Shown here piece after piece: positions 49,146 through 61,735 of a DNA stretch of 64,000 nucleotides. The position numbers were made by a program, and so were the translations under genes. Origin of the DNA: Sinotaia quadrata (lineage: Eukaryota; Mollusca; Gastropoda; Architaenioglossa; Viviparidae); assembly GCA_028829895.1 (NCBI GenBank), contig CM054177.1:74445163-74509162 (forward strand), given 5' to 3'. How positions within the stretch are numbered: position 1 is the stretch's first letter; each line of letters starts with the position of its first letter. Below the pieces are notes generated by a model, which made no database searches, was not told where the DNA came from, and saw only the letters and a list, made by a program, of their open reading frames with translations.

Positions 49146-49650
49146 TTTTTCATTTTTGATAATGTGTGGATTGTTTCCAAGAGGACTGAGGTCTTCAGAC
49201 CAATTTTCAGAACACTCTCTAAATTGACAGGAAAGATTACTGCGCAGGACTAGGTTCTCTCCTTGTATCTCTCAGTATCCCTAGCAGTATTCCACTACAG
49301 AGGGGTATTTTTCTTTTTTTCTTTTTTTTTTTTGTATTTGGCAGGTAGGTATAGTACATGTGTTTTCTGTTCTCGTGTAATAAACAAATACATGTTTCTG
49401 ATGCGTACATTTTATTTAATTTAAAAACAATCGACATGTTCACATACCTGAATTTTAATACTTTCTTGCAAACAATTATTTCATTGGCCTTTTTATTCCG
49501 GTTTTCGTGGTTACTGATCTCAATACTGGTACCATTACTACCATGTGAGTTAACTCTTAGGAATTCATAGACAATCTGCGCATTCCAGTAAAACCATGAA
49601 TCTCCCAGCCAAGCAAATAACCGACATATGACACAAACCACGAGATTAGT

Positions 49651-49673
49651 CAATAATAATAATCATTATCATT

Positions 49674-49730
<57 letters not shown>

Positions 49731-50063
49731 GTCATCAAAGTGGTGTCTGATTGTGCGTGGGGGTTTTTTTAGTGTGTTGAGGCTCTATTTCATGTGTGTG
49801 TACAGGTGTGTACGCGTATAAGTGTTGATGATCAATTTCATGTATATGCGCTTTTATCTGTGTCTGTTCATGATTTAGCTTGTGTGTATGTGTGTATACA
49901 TGTGTTTATACGTGTATGTGTGTTTCAACGCTGATGAACCATTTCGCATATGTATGTGTATGTGTGTGTGTGCGCGCGCTGATGACCTATATCGCGCTTG
50001 TGTAAATGTGTGTTTGAGTAAGTGTATGTTTGTGTGTGTGAGTGTGTGTGTGTGTGTGTGTGG

Positions 50064-50098
<35 letters not shown>

Positions 50099-50110
50099 AG
50101 GGTGTGTGTA
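49651..50110. repeat. (ATC)n tract and TG-rich stretch
   Basis: ATC/ATT triplets at 49651-49737; interrupted TG with GGAGGG pieces at 49790-50110. Confidence 0.93.
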
Positions 50111-50596
50111 TGCAATTCGCGTCAGTTTTAACCTATCTCATTGAAATTTTGTATTTCCAAACAAGAAACTCTAATACACCGTCGACAAAGTCTGTTTTTA
50201 TTTGCGACCATATTCATTTTAGGAGGGAGAGTATTGATATTGCTGGTATAATTTTTTTAAAGTTTGCGTATGCTTTTCTTTTTAGTTTTTTAGTTTTTTA
50301 GTCGTGAAACGTTCCTGACCATAAAATACGCCGTGCTCGGTTGAGTACGTTGAACAAACTGTTCAAGAAGGTCATTTCGGTACAACTAAACAAAGTTGTA
50401 TGAGGATGGACTTTCTCATGCGCAAAGCACATGCTGGCACAACGCAACGTGTCGATCCGCCATTGTCGGTGAAATGTGCTCACACGGAGTCCATATTGTT
50501 GGTGTTGAAGTTGCACTCCATAATGTGTGTCACTCGGTCTTGTCTTGTGCAGTTCCTATTACATACTTCTTAAATCAATTATTTTCTTTTCTTCAG

Positions 50597-50667
50597 GGGA
50601 ATTCATTTGTCACAAAACGTCAAAAGCTTTACCCAAAAGTTGGCGAAGGAGGGGGAAGTGGTACTCG
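50597..50667 (+). CDS. Candidate 71 nt internal exon of an unknown gene
   Basis: Bounded by a strong pyrimidine-rich acceptor (TTTTCTTTTCTTCAG ending 50596) and a consensus donor (CTCG then GTAAGT at 50668). The open frame encodes a basic then Gly-rich peptide, GNSFVTKRQKLYPKVGEG and GGSGTR, leaving two bases of a split codon. Both splice signals are among the best in the region, but no phase-compatible neighbour could be joined: the acceptor-like sites near 50900 and 51000 lead to stops. The assignment is therefore tentative. Confidence 0.3.
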
Positions 50668-51772
50668 GTAAGTCATTAATAATCGTGTTGGAGAGGAGTT
50701 ATGAGAACGTGAAGTTGAAAAGAAAAATTGATGGTCCGTGTGTTCGGTCGGGTTATGAGTGATATCGGGCTTGTCAAACAGACGCTGGGACCTCCTAGGC
50801 AATTGATTACAGTGCAGATATCACTTGTGAACAGGAGTTAGTGGGGAAGGGGAGGGAGTGTATTGGGATTTATTCTTGTCACAGATAGGGATTAAGCTAC
50901 TTGAAGTCCCTGATCCGAGGCAAAAGTCGGATCTCGGATCGCCGCAATTCCTACATATCAATCTCGTGTGTTACCAGTAACCAGTCAGCAGCTTCAGTTC
51001 TTGCACACGAAGAAGTTCTGCTTGAACGACCACAGCAGAACGACCGTTATGAAGTGCTTGCTTGGGTGTTCCGACCGCAGAATCAACTAGCGTTAGAAAT
51101 AGGTTGAGCGGACATTTATCATTCCAAACACGCATCTTGTTAGACGTTAGGAGAAATCATTAAATCAATACTTTGTGCTGTCATAGTGTGTGTGTGTGTG
51201 TGTGTGTGTGTGAGTGAGTGAGTGAGAGAAAGAGAGAGAGAGAGAGATCATATATTGATGCATAAATCATGGATATACAATCCCACATGACGTAATATGT
51301 GATGGCGTGCTGGGAGAACTGCTAAAGAGACCAACCAGACTCTTAGGGAGAGAGAGATCCGTTTAACCAAAGGGACACCAAAGACCTGTATTGCGAAAGG
51401 AACGCTAGAGATCCGTATAACGAAAATAAACAAACTAGAGATATCAAAAAATCCGACAAGGGGCACCCGGAAACGACGACATTATGTATGTAGGAGAGCT
51501 GCTTGTCGCTTCAAGCGACATAAAATTACTACTATTAGTGATATACCACACCCTTTTCTTACTTTTTCTATTCTTCAACACTGAACCTACCATCATATTA
51601 CGTATGTATTCTTTATTCTGTATTATAAAGCGTGATATGGACTGTTCGCTTATTCGTTTATTTAAATGTTTTGAATGTTGCCATTTAGTTGAAAGTAACG
51701 GCTAGATAATCAATAACCTGCTGCCATGTAGCATTATGTAGCTGATGGAGACTAAACATCCAGATTGTTTAT
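50668..51772. other. No supported gene; GT/GA tract at 51186-51248
   Basis: The plus frame 50901-51107 is GC-richer than its surroundings and ends near AAATAGGTTGAG, but its phase does not fit the 50597-50667 exon. Confidence 0.4.
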
Positions 51773-51904
51773 ACGAACATGTATGTCATGTTACATACTT
51801 TACAATCCTTAGGAAACAATAACTATTCTATGACTAAGCTACGAACATGTATGTCATGTTACATACATTACAATCCTGAGGAAACAATAACTATTCTATG
51901 ACTA
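51773..51904. repeat. 68 bp tandem duplication
   Basis: ACGAACATGTATGTCATGTT starts at 51773 and 51841, with two or three differences. Confidence 0.96.
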
Positions 51905-52110
51905 ATGCGACCTCAGTTCGACCTCAGTTCGATCCCAGTTCGAGACGAAGGCTTTACCGGTGTTCCTTAACCGCTCCCCATCTCAGCAGGTGATTTTAAT
52001 TGCTAGTCCTCCGAATGGGACATTAAATCGGGGTCCCGTGTGCTACAAGGCCGCACGCAAAATATTCTTTGGCAAGCCAAAACAAAGAGGAGAGAAATCT
52101 TTGCTCTCCC
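51905..52110 (+). mobile_element. SINE-like fragment with B-box and conserved core
   Basis: AGTTCGATCCC at about 51927 matches an RNA polymerase III B box. About 85 bp on, GGGACATTAAATCGGGGTCC then CGTGTG (52018-52042) matches a core I recognise from tRNA-derived SINEs of several invertebrates. No A box can be placed with confidence, because 68 bp tandem duplications lie just upstream and may have replaced the 5' end. No poly(A) or target-site duplication was identified. The family is uncertain. Confidence 0.45.
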
Positions 52111-52765
52111 CACCCCCCACCCCAGACAAAATTGCACGTACAGAATCTACGAGTTTCCCACTCGAAACCATCGCCTCTCTCCCCTCCACCGCCCTCACCC
52201 TGCGGCATAGTGAGCTGAATCGTTTCTTCACAAACATTACATTTCTCGTGCTTTTGCGACCGTCCACGAAATCAACAGGTCAATGGACATTAAACCCAAA
52301 TCATACAGCCACACTGAGTTAGCAAAATTCACACAACAAAGCAGCGACGTACGAGTTCTCGCCAAGTGCAGCTCGCGGGAGATTTGTGAAGAAAACAAAG
52401 GAAGAGCGTGAGGGAGATTAATGAAAACAGAACTAGGCATTGACCTCTCTGTAAAATTATTTAATTGCACTGTATATTTGTAAACCCATTTTGAATCCAA
52501 CGTTTGCTTCTAATGGAAAGAGAATTTATATGTTTATGATGTCATTGTATATTTGAATCTGCCATTTTCATATTTCCTGTAGTCTTATTTTTCTCGAGTC
52601 GAACTGTTTGTATGAAGTAAATCCTTATTATGTATTCTTGTGTTTAGATATTGAAAAACGTTTTGAGATTTTTAAAGAAAATATGCGCTCTGTTAAGCGC
52701 CATAAAATATGAACACGGAACAGTCAGGTATGACCCCTACGCGACATTTCAAATAATTTCTAAGG
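52111..52765. other. No recognised feature
   Basis: Unremarkable sequence after the SINE-like fragment. Confidence 0.45.
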
Positions 52766-53020
52766 TAATTATCGTGTTGCTCATATTAAATAATTATTGT
52801 GTTGTATTGCTAATAGTGAAATAATTATTGTGTTGTATTGCTAATAGTGAAATAATTATTGTGTTGTATTGCTAATAGTGAAATAATTAGTGTGTTGTAT
52901 TGCTAATAGTGAAAAAACATTGTGTTGTATTACTAATAGTGAAATAATTAGTGTGTTGTATTGCTAATAGTGAAATAATTAGTGTGTTGTATTGCTAATA
53001 GTTAATTGATTATTGTGCTG
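52766..53020. repeat. 31 bp minisatellite, 8 units
   Basis: GTGTTGTATTGCTAATAGTG units at 52774, 52799, 52830, 52861, 52892, 52922, 52953 and 52984. Confidence 0.96.
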
Positions 53021-55540
53021 CTGAAAGCGAACAAAAGTGAAGACCAGCGCCAAATTCTGATTGTGTGCCGTCCAAGACCTTCAGGGCACGTCAATTTACT
53101 ACCTAATGACGTTGTGTCTGTACAATAAAGTAGTGAAGAGAGAACGAAAACCAAAGAAATAAAAACATAAACAACATTGCACGGCTGTCGAAAGTCGTTT
53201 ACTGCTCTCTATCAACTGCAGCATGGCACTGAGTTTACTTGGAGAGATTTCTGCTTGCTTTGCTTTGACACGCGCTCGACTGAACACCCAACAGGCCAGT
53301 AAGCAAACAGTTTAAGAAAGGACTGAAGCAAAGATAAAAGTTTCTACATTGTAAAGAAAGGGGAGGGGGAACAAAGAGGGGTTGGGAGAACAGTCCAAAA
53401 ATTTTTATGCTGCTAATAACGCAGATACAGTCTTGCTAGTTTTCAGGAAGCCACGCATACTGTCACCCCCTCCTGCGATTTAAACACAAGTTATGAATAT
53501 TTACGTGTCTTTCAATCCCCGTCGACGCCTGTCACAGCGTGAGACCAACAAATGATGGGATGTTGCTGTGGCTGTTTGCAGAACTTTCAGGACACGAGTT
53601 GTGACCGGTGGCTGCACCTCTGAGCGAGGAAGGCGGACTGGGTGGGGTGGTGTTACGTTTCCAGTATTTATTTAAAGACCCTGCTTAGAATAATCAAAAG
53701 ACTTTAAATATAATTAACTCTTTCTCTCATATCCTATGCAGACTGGTTGCTCAATTTACTATTTGACTAATTAAAAGTGTGTCCTGTAGTTCAGACGACA
53801 AATTTACAAACTAGTAAACTGCGAACTTTTAGCTAGATTTGAAAACAGTTAAATCCCTCTAAATTAATATGCACTCGTTATCAATCTTTCTGCTCATCCG
53901 CCCCCATTCAAATCTAAGAATTAATCTAATTGGTCTATTGTGCATAGAAATCAACTACTAAGAGGTATTAACAAAGAAAATAAGATTTAATAAAGTTTAA
54001 CAAGTTAACAATAATCAAATGCAACGCGAATAGTCTAATTCTCTTGTCTTTACGCGCACATGCCCGGTTATTGTCAATCTAAATTGCCAGAAAAAGTGTT
54101 CCTTTGAGATCTGTACACTTAGTTTCACTTAGCTATATTCTTTGTGTCCTTGGTCTCGATGCTCAGTCATTGCCGGTCTGTTCCCACAGTCTCTCTCCAG
54201 CGACGCACGTGGTGCATGAGGAATGGTACTTCTCTTTTAGTAGCTAGGGACTTGGAATTTTTGTGGCATGGCTCTCGGAGCAGAATTCTTCCATAGAATT
54301 CGACCAACTTATATCAATAAGCTAAGCAAGGTGAGGCATGGGTGAAAACACGGACCGACCTTGATTCTCTATGGCGCCGGCTGCCTCTCACGACCCGAGT
54401 AAGCTGATGGAATTAGCTAAAAATGTGCTCGAAGTGAGGGAGCGGAAGCGTGTGGGTACATATATAGAAAGGTATATTGCGTATCACGTGACTGTTCGCA
54501 AAGCATGTGGTTGGTTCGAGAACTGGACAATGGTCCTAAAGTTACATAACATCTTGACCTGTTCTAGAAGCACCTAGAAAAAGGAAGCTTGGAACAAAGG
54601 GCCAAGGGTTTCAAATATTCGAATTTGAAGTAAACAAGGCAAGTGGGTCACGAAGTCGGACAATTTATCAGACTGTGACAGGTGGGTATGGGTGGGGTGG
54701 GTATGAGTGGGATGGGAGATGGTGGCTCGTATAGGGAGACGCGTGAGAGAAAAAGGGAAGACACCATGCGTTTTACAAGGTGGGAAAAGATGACTTGCGA
54801 CAAGAAATCTCACGCATTTTTAACACTCAAAGCGGAGCAGTGCTTTTTTAAAAAAAAATAAGTACTTGAAGAAAAACGGTCAAGGTAGCGGTTGGTGGTG
54901 AAAGTGGTGGTGGAGGTGGTGGCGGCATGGTGTTACCCTTCAGACAATTCACTTATGCATCCTCGTACCACAGCTTCTCACATCACACCTTACACCCAGC
55001 CATCAACCCACATGGGAGCATACCATAGCTCTGAGGTGCACTGATTTAAATGTGAACCTATTCGTTTGACCCATAGCTGGTGATTTATGGAAAGTTAGGT
55101 TTTAGTGACAAAACATGTTTTTACTGGCCTGCTTGTTTTGTCAATGCGTGTACGTATACATTCCTATTGTTGTGGGTTTTGTCAAAGAAGACTATTGACA
55201 AAAGACAAAGTTGCCTAGATCAGAAAACCAACAGTCTCAATATCATCTCACGTACATTGGCTGCCACCCTACAGAAAAAAATAAATTAAAATATTTTTAA
55301 AAATAAAGATAATAAAGAAAGAAGCTAGTTATAATGCAAGGATTCAACGTGGCTTTCGTTATGTTTCGTATCAAAATCCCCATCTAAATGTCGCAAAACA
55401 TTTCAAATCAAAACTATTTCTAAAGCATATAATAATAATATATTTTTCCGTGATCCTGAGAGTTGATACAACTGCTAGGAAGATTTTCTAAATATTCTTC
55501 TCGATAGACTGTTAATACTAGCATTATGGAATGACGTGGT
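53021..55540. other. No well-supported gene (weak candidate at 54371)
   Basis: GC is slightly higher at 53500-53650 and 54160-54430. GGGTGGGGTGGGTATG near 54684 and TGGTGGTGGAGGTGG near 54905 are G-rich. Confidence 0.45.
54371..54451 (+). CDS. Candidate start of a coding exon (MAPAASHDP...)
   Basis: From ATG 54371 the frame reads MAPAASHDPSKLMELAKNVL then EVRERKR before AT-rich sequence takes over; it stays open to 54577. The first 27 residues look like a charged helix, and this stretch is GC-rich compared with its flanks. Possible donors occur near 54450-54465 (GTGGGT, GGGTACAT), but none is strong, and the base at -3 of the ATG is T. This is a weak call, listed because the local composition changes sharply. 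Confidence 0.15.
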
Positions 55541-55745
55541 GTTGTGTTTAGATTGTTAGTTATTATGAGTGTATTAGCTAGCTTGTTGTGTTTCATCTGT
55601 TAGCCATTGTTGCTGTTTTATTGGATTATTGTGTTTAGATTGTTAGTTATTATGAGTGTATTAACTAGCTTGTTGAGTTTCATCTGTTAGCCATTATTGC
55701 TGTTTTATTGGATTATTGTGTTTAGGTTGTTAGTCATTATAATGT
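55541..55745. repeat. 87 bp tandem repeat, 2.3 units
   Basis: GTGTTTAGATTGTTAGTTAT starts at 55544 and 55631, with a partial at 55718. Confidence 0.95.
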
Positions 55746-55904
55746 TTTACTAGATACGCCTTTGTCTCTGAGCTAATGAAATTTATAGGCATTGCTAGTT
55801 AGAGATGTATTTATCATTCGATATGTAACTCTAGTTTCTTCCTAATGAGCGTCAGTTTGTTAAGCTTCAATTCTATATATTCTGACATCACAGTGAGCTT
55901 GTAA

Positions 55905-56160
55905 GCCAATGTTAGCCATTTGTTTTCCTAATGGTGAGTTTATAAGAATTGTAGCCATTTGTTTTCCTAATGGTGAGTTTATAAGAATTGTAGCCATTTG
56001 TTTCCCTAATGGTGAGTTTATAAGAATTGTAGCCATTTGTTTTCCTAATGGTGAGTTTAGAAGAATTGTAGCCATTTGTTTTCCTAATGGTGAGTTTAGA
56101 AGAATTGTAGCCATTTGTTTTCCTAATGATGAGTTTAGAAGAGCTTTTGCCATTTGATTT
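55905..56160. repeat. 39 bp minisatellite, 6 units and a partial
   Basis: GCCATTTGTTTTCCTAATGG spaced 39 bp. Open on both strands because 39 is divisible by three; the 13-residue repeat proteins are artefacts. Confidence 0.96.
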
Positions 56161-56550
56161 CCATGGTGGGAAGACTTACAAAACTTCAAAACATGTTTGT
56201 ATAATGTTAAGGTCATCAGACAGTTCAAAGATTATCTGACAAGACGGTGAATTTGTAAGGCACTATTAGCCTTTTCTTCTACAATGGCGAGTTGATAGTA
56301 TGATGTCCTAGCCATTATAAGTCACTTTGCGATAATTGTTTTCATAATGGTGCGGTTACAAATCCCAATTCAGACCCTGTGCATAGGAGTGTGTAAGAGT
56401 GTGCAATACACGTACTTTTTTGTCTTTGTCACTCTTACAACACCAATGGGTTTCGACTCTTTGACTGGTGGGTAATCTGGAAAAAATTGTGTTAATTTAG
56501 ACTTCCAAAATGGTAACAGGACCAAAGACGTCATGATGTCAGTTACAGTG

Positions 56551-57860
56551 GGTTTTCCATCTAAAGTCGGCCAACGAAAAGAGCCACCTCACCTGTAGAA
56601 TGGCGTTAGTAGTTTTAATTAACATGTTACTAATTAGGTTGTCCGTCTAAAGTCGGCCAGCGAAAAGAGCCACACCGGTAGAGTGGCGTTAGCAGTATTG
56701 GTCTTGATTAACAGGATATAACATCCAGTACCATGCCAGAGTGTGGAACTAAAGAATATGTAAATGGAACAAGTCGTTTGACGTTCACATGCCAGGGTGA
56801 GGGGGAATACTATTACATCTGACTTTTGCAAGCGGTAATATGTTCACACACCAGTGTGAGAATATGTCTAACTTTAGCAAGTAGTGGTTATACGTTCACA
56901 AAAACCAGGATATGGAAATATAGCTAACTTTAGCAAGTTATACTCTCACAAAAACCAGGGAATGGAAATTTTAGCAAGTGGTTATATGTTCACAGAAACC
57001 AGGGTATGGAAATCTGTCTAACTTTATCAAATCAGTATCCATTCACAATTATATTTTCTATTAACATACTAAGCTAATACACTGCTATGAACAGGTTGCG
57101 AGATTTCATCACAAACACACACACACACACACACATACAGAAAACATAAACACCAATTTTGTAATACTGCGTTATGATACAGACGACACTTCAGATGCAT
57201 GAATATCACTTTCCTTCGCACTGCTTACTTCCACTACAGCGTGAAGTCAGGGGCAGATAACTAAAAATTGTATAAAATATACATTTATACATTTTCCCAC
57301 CTGACAGTAAGTACGCAATTAATTACACATTGGCAAATAATTGTTCAACATATGCACTTATCTCGACTTTCCACCGATGTTTCGAGTTTATTATATAAAT
57401 TCAGGCAAATAATTATCAGAAAGGTACACACTTCTCCAGCCAGATTTATTAATACATGGTATGAATGAAGACAGACAGATAATAAATACATTTATATTTT
57501 AACCTACCCAACGCGCACTACTCAACAAAGTCAAGCAGATAATTGCAATATTAATATTGCCATTATCAGAACAAAACAAGCATCTCTCACTTAATCTCTC
57601 TTACTTCTTTTACTTAATGAGGACAGACAATTAATTATACAATAAATACTATTATTTCTCTTCCAAAGTGACACAGACTAATAACAAATGAAAGATGGGC
57701 AGATAATTTTGTCAAAAATGTACTATAACAGTCCAAACCAAATGCTACTAAGTGCATTGCTAAATAAAGGAGAGATAATTTTGTGAAAAGTATATTATCT
57801 CCCAAATCAATTGCTACTTGACGCATTACTTTTAATAAAGATAGGAATTTAACAGTTAGT
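56551..57860. repeat. Decayed arrays of about 85, 60 and 75 bp
   Basis: TCTAAAGTCGGCCA at 56560 and 56645; GTTCACA...CCAGG units at 56780-57050; GCAGATAATT-centred degenerate units at 57240-57860. A short CA tract at 57113-57136. Confidence 0.65.
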
Positions 57861-57867
57861 GTAAGAT

Positions 57868-58235
57868 ACTAAAGACAGTAATTTAACAGTGAGACGAAGA
57901 CACTAAAGACAGTAATTTAACAGTGAGACGAAGACACTAAAGACAGTAATTTAACAGTGAGACGAAGACACTAAAGACAGTAATTTAACAGTGAGACGAA
58001 GACACTAAAGACAGGAATTTAACAGTGAGACGAAGACACTAAAGACAGTAATTTAACAGTGAGACGAAGACACTAAAGACAAGAATTTAACAGTGAGACG
58101 AAGACACTAAAGACAGGAATTTAACAGTGAGACGAAGACACTAAAGACAGGAATGTAACAGTGAGACGAAGACACTAAAGACAGGAATGTAACAGTGAGA
58201 CGGAGACACTAAATATAGGAATTTAATAGTGAAAA
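57868..58235. repeat. 34 bp minisatellite, 11 units
   Basis: ACTAAAGACAGTAATTTAAC units at 34 bp. Variant positions (GTAATTT, GGAATTT, AGAATTT, GGAATGT) change along the array. Confidence 0.96.
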
Positions 58236-58915
58236 TGACACGCGTTAAGTTCGTTCCCAATTACTGCGATGTGTACAATTAACAAGAGAGGGACACATAC
58301 ATGTGAAGTAAATGTACTTATCTCCCCTCACCAACAAATTTAGTGCGCATGACAGCGATCACGGAGAATGACGAATGAAGCTATCGAGTATCGGACACGC
58401 TTCTTGTAATGCGAGCACTCACACATATATAAACATATAATTATAAAGATTAATTACATAAAGGTCATTATTAAAAAAAAAAAGAATATTTTCGTACATT
58501 TCTTACTCTGTGCACTTATCATCAATCACTCTGAGGCACTCCACACCAATACTAATACAATAATAGTCAAGCTTCGAGCGCCAATGAAACGATTACTCGA
58601 AATTACCTTTGACTACATTCTACAAGCAATGCACATAGGGATTTAATCACGTCTCTGTACGGTATGCTAATTTAGTTAACTCTCTGAGGTTTCTCACTGA
58701 AATGGAAGAGTTCTAAGTAAGGGGAAATCTATTGAAGTGTTTATTGCGGTAAGTGTAATCTGGACAAACATTTTTAATTTTATTTCTTAACAAAATTACG
58801 ATTTGCTAAAAGATTTTGAAAACTGAAAAAGTTGTCATTTAACTTATAAACTCCAACTGGAAATGCCTCAGTCATCTTGAAGCTATGTTTCGAACGCTCA
58901 AATTGATTTTATCAC

Positions 58916-58917
<2 letters not shown>
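58236..58917. other. No recognised feature
   Basis: AT-rich, no supported exon. Confidence 0.5.
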
Positions 58918-58991
<74 letters not shown>

Positions 58992-59252
58992 AACACACAC
59001 ACACAGACAACACAGACAGCACACACACACACACACACACAACACACACACAGCACACACACACACAACACACACACACACACACACACACATACGCACA
59101 TCAGACAGCGTTAAATAAAAATGAAAAATGTTGAATAACTAGAAGTATAACGTAATGTCAATAATATAAAGTTATGATAAAATATTAAGATTTCTTTCAT
59201 TCATTCTTTCTTTCTTTCTTTCTATCTTTCTCTCTCTCTCTCTTTCATTTTT
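58918..59252. repeat. (CA)n with CAGA/AACA interruptions; TTTC/TC tract
   Basis: CA at 58918-59095; TTTC then TC at 59195-59248. Confidence 0.97.
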
Positions 59253-59640
59253 ATTTATTTCCAAAAAAAAGAAGAAAGAAATTGAAGAGCTAGAAGAAGA
59301 AGCAAAAACGAACAAGAAGAAAGGACGACAAAATGATAACCAATAAATAACAAAAATAGTGAAGGAAAAAATAATAACAAAATTCAGTCACTAAGAAAAT
59401 TAATACGAAAAAATGCTAGCAAGTGTAAGAAGGAATTAAACGTAGACAGATGAGGAAAACAAAACGGACAAAAACAAGCGGATGGACAAAACCACACAAA
59501 TACAAATAAATGCCATGGAAAGAATGAAAGGAGAGATGCTAAGCGAAAATTCTACAATCAATCGAGAAGAGAGGTGGAAGAGGAGAAATATTAAAATTTA
59601 CAAAAGAATTTATGGCATACGTCATAACTATATACAAAAA

Positions 59641-59800
59641 CAGTCAGGAGTGATTAACTCGTCATAATTGTAAAACAAACAAAAATTGTCAGGAGTGATT
59701 AACTCATCATAACTGTAAAATAAACAGCAGCCAGGAGTGATTAACTAGTCATAACTAAAAAACAAACAACAGTCAAGAGTGATTAACTCGACATAAGGAG
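59641..59800. repeat. 44 bp repeat, 4 units
   Basis: AGGAGTGATTAACT at 59646, 59690 and 59733, then AAGAGTGATTAAC at 59776. Confidence 0.9.
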
Positions 59801-60331
59801 AAATATAATTTCAGTTTCAGGAATCTGTCAATGAATCTATATGAATTTTAAATAAATGCCTAACAGAAATTAGTATGTAAAAAATTCAAAAATTTAAACA
59901 AAGAATATAAAACATTTTTTTAAGTGCAACAGATTTCAATATATGGCAAACATGTTTTTTAAATCAGAAACACAATAACAGAACATCTACTAAGAACCAC
60001 CGACCCCAGTAAATAAATTAATAAATAAAATGTATATATGCACATTCTGGATTTAATTTCATACAAGCTTACGTTTCAAAGCTTTTTTATGAGGTGCGTT
60101 GATGCGCACACGAGAACACTAGGATACAAGCAGGTGTAAACAATACCTCTCCAAGTTTAAAGCACCATTCAGCAGGTGTTGCGTGACTCCTCAAGTTTAT
60201 GGTTTTTAAATGGGACAACATACATTTTTTGGTGTGTACATTAGTTTTCTATCACTTTCTTGTTCCCCACCTTAACCTGGAATTCTCGTGTTGACTTCTA
60301 TCTTACTATCGGTTCAACCATTCGTCCAACA

Positions 60332-60403
60332 ACTCTCTCTCTCTCTCTCTCTCTGTTTCTCTGTTTGTCTGTCTGTCTCTCTATCTATCTGTCTGTTTGT
60401 CTG

Positions 60404-60436
<33 letters not shown>

Positions 60437-60731
60437 TTAGTTAGATAGCTAGTTATCAAAAATATATTGAATCCGATTACGTCTAAACGTTTGTAGACTT
60501 CATGAAATGGAGTAGAACCAATAAATTAGAATAGTGATTGCAATTTAAATTTACTCTCAGACTTTTACAAGGGAAAAATATAGCTTTATGAATTGATATA
60601 ATTATTTACCTTTTGGTTATAGTTTTACTTTTTACCTTGGGTATTTAAGCAATGAATCCTGTATCATTTTAGAAAAGTGAACTGCCAAGAAAGTGCAGTA
60701 TTGGGGGTTAACGGTTGTATTCCAATAGTTC

Positions 60732-60830
<99 letters not shown>

Positions 60831-60852
60831 TATATATATATATATATATGTT
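60332..60852. repeat. (TC)n, (ATCT)n and (TC)n(TA)n microsatellites
   Basis: TC/GTCT/ATCT at 60332-60437; pure TC at 60733-60826 followed by TA to 60850. Confidence 0.97.
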
Positions 60853-60954
60853 TGTATATCTATTTTATGAAATCTATTCTGTCTAAATTACTGAGTAGGG
60901 GCCGTGAGTTGAATTGACGCTAGCTCAAGCATATCGAAGCAGGGTACATAGCAA

Positions 60955-61666
60955 CAATTATTATTATTATGCTTCTTTCCACGACTTCTGTTTGACTGTC
61001 GGTTGTGATCCAAGGTCTCGGAATCTTACCAAGATTCTGGGAGATCCAAGGTTTTACGGAGGATGTGGGCACTTCCGAGGAGCGCTGCTGTGGAGTAGTG
61101 GAGCGAGTCTGTGGTTTCCAGGGAGTTTATTCAGGTAGCCTTCCAATTCAGATGTTATGTTCCCCAAAGCTCCTATCACTATAGGTATCACTTCTGCTTT
61201 TACATTCCACAGTCTCTGAATTTCTAATCTGAGGTCTTGGTATTTTTCTATTTTTTCTCTTTCTTTTGTTTTTATGTTTCTATCACTTGGAACAGCGACA
61301 TCAATGATTGTTACTGTTCTGTTGGACTTATTGAGAACTACAATGTCTGGTCTTCGTGCAGGAATCACCCGATCTGTTCTTATCTCGAAGTCCCACAGTA
61401 TTTTGACTTATTCTGTTTCAGTGACTGCTTCTGGTTGGTGCATCCATGCTCTTTCTGGGGTTTTTATGCCATAGTTCTCACACAGATTTCTATGTATGTG
61501 TTTTGCCACTTCATTGTGTCGTTTGGTGTATTCTGTTCCTGCCAGAACCTGACATCCAGATAGTATGTGCTCTGTTGTCTCATCCATGGATTTGCAGAGT
61601 CTACATTTGGAATCATTTGAAATTTTCATGATTTTCGTTTTGTGTGCTTTGGTTTTGAGTGCTTAT
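60955..61666 (-). mobile_element. 5'-truncated non-LTR retrotransposon 3' end (CCHC knuckle and restriction-like endonuclease), inactivated
   Basis: On the minus strand the frame from about 61666 holds a zinc knuckle, CRLCKSMDETTEHILSGC (CX2CX8HX4C, about 61605-61552). Then comes a restriction-like endonuclease region with RPDIVV, IIDVAVP and EKIEKYQDL, the catalytic pattern of non-LTR elements of the R2/NeSL type, where it cuts the target DNA after reverse transcription. The reverse-transcriptase part is absent. Two lesions are visible: an in-frame TAA at 61410-61408 between knuckle and endonuclease, and a frameshift near 61078, after which the terminal motif LGSAHILRKTLDLPESW continues in another frame to TAA 61028-61026. 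A 3' tail of ATA/ATT triplets ends at about 60957. Family placement is from motif recognition only. Confidence 0.85.
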
Positions 61667-61735
61667 TATTATCATTATTATTATTATTATTATTATTATC
61701 ATCATCGTCGTCGTCGTCGTTGTCAGCATCATCAT
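61667..61735. repeat. (ATT)n/(ATC)n/(GTC)n tract at the 5' truncation point of the retrotransposon
   Basis: About 70 bp of TTA/TCA/TCG triplets begins where the retrotransposon coding sequence stops. The 3' tail of the element at 60957-60970 is also an ATT-type run. Insertion into a triplet tract or repair through microhomology would explain both ends. Confidence 0.8.

Noticed and set aside
49237..49653. 138-codon minus frame
   Set aside because: Crosses an A/T run and an ATT tract; no motif, and composition like noncoding flanks.
51960..52322. 120-codon plus frame
   Set aside because: Its first third is the SINE-like fragment and the rest lacks any coding signal.
55860..56228. 13-residue repeat protein (minus) and its plus-strand mirror
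   Set aside because: A 39 bp unit, open on both strands; nothing but the repeat supports it.
60914..61563. Plus-strand frames across the retrotransposon
   Set aside because: They are shadows of the minus-strand endonuclease and knuckle coding sequence.
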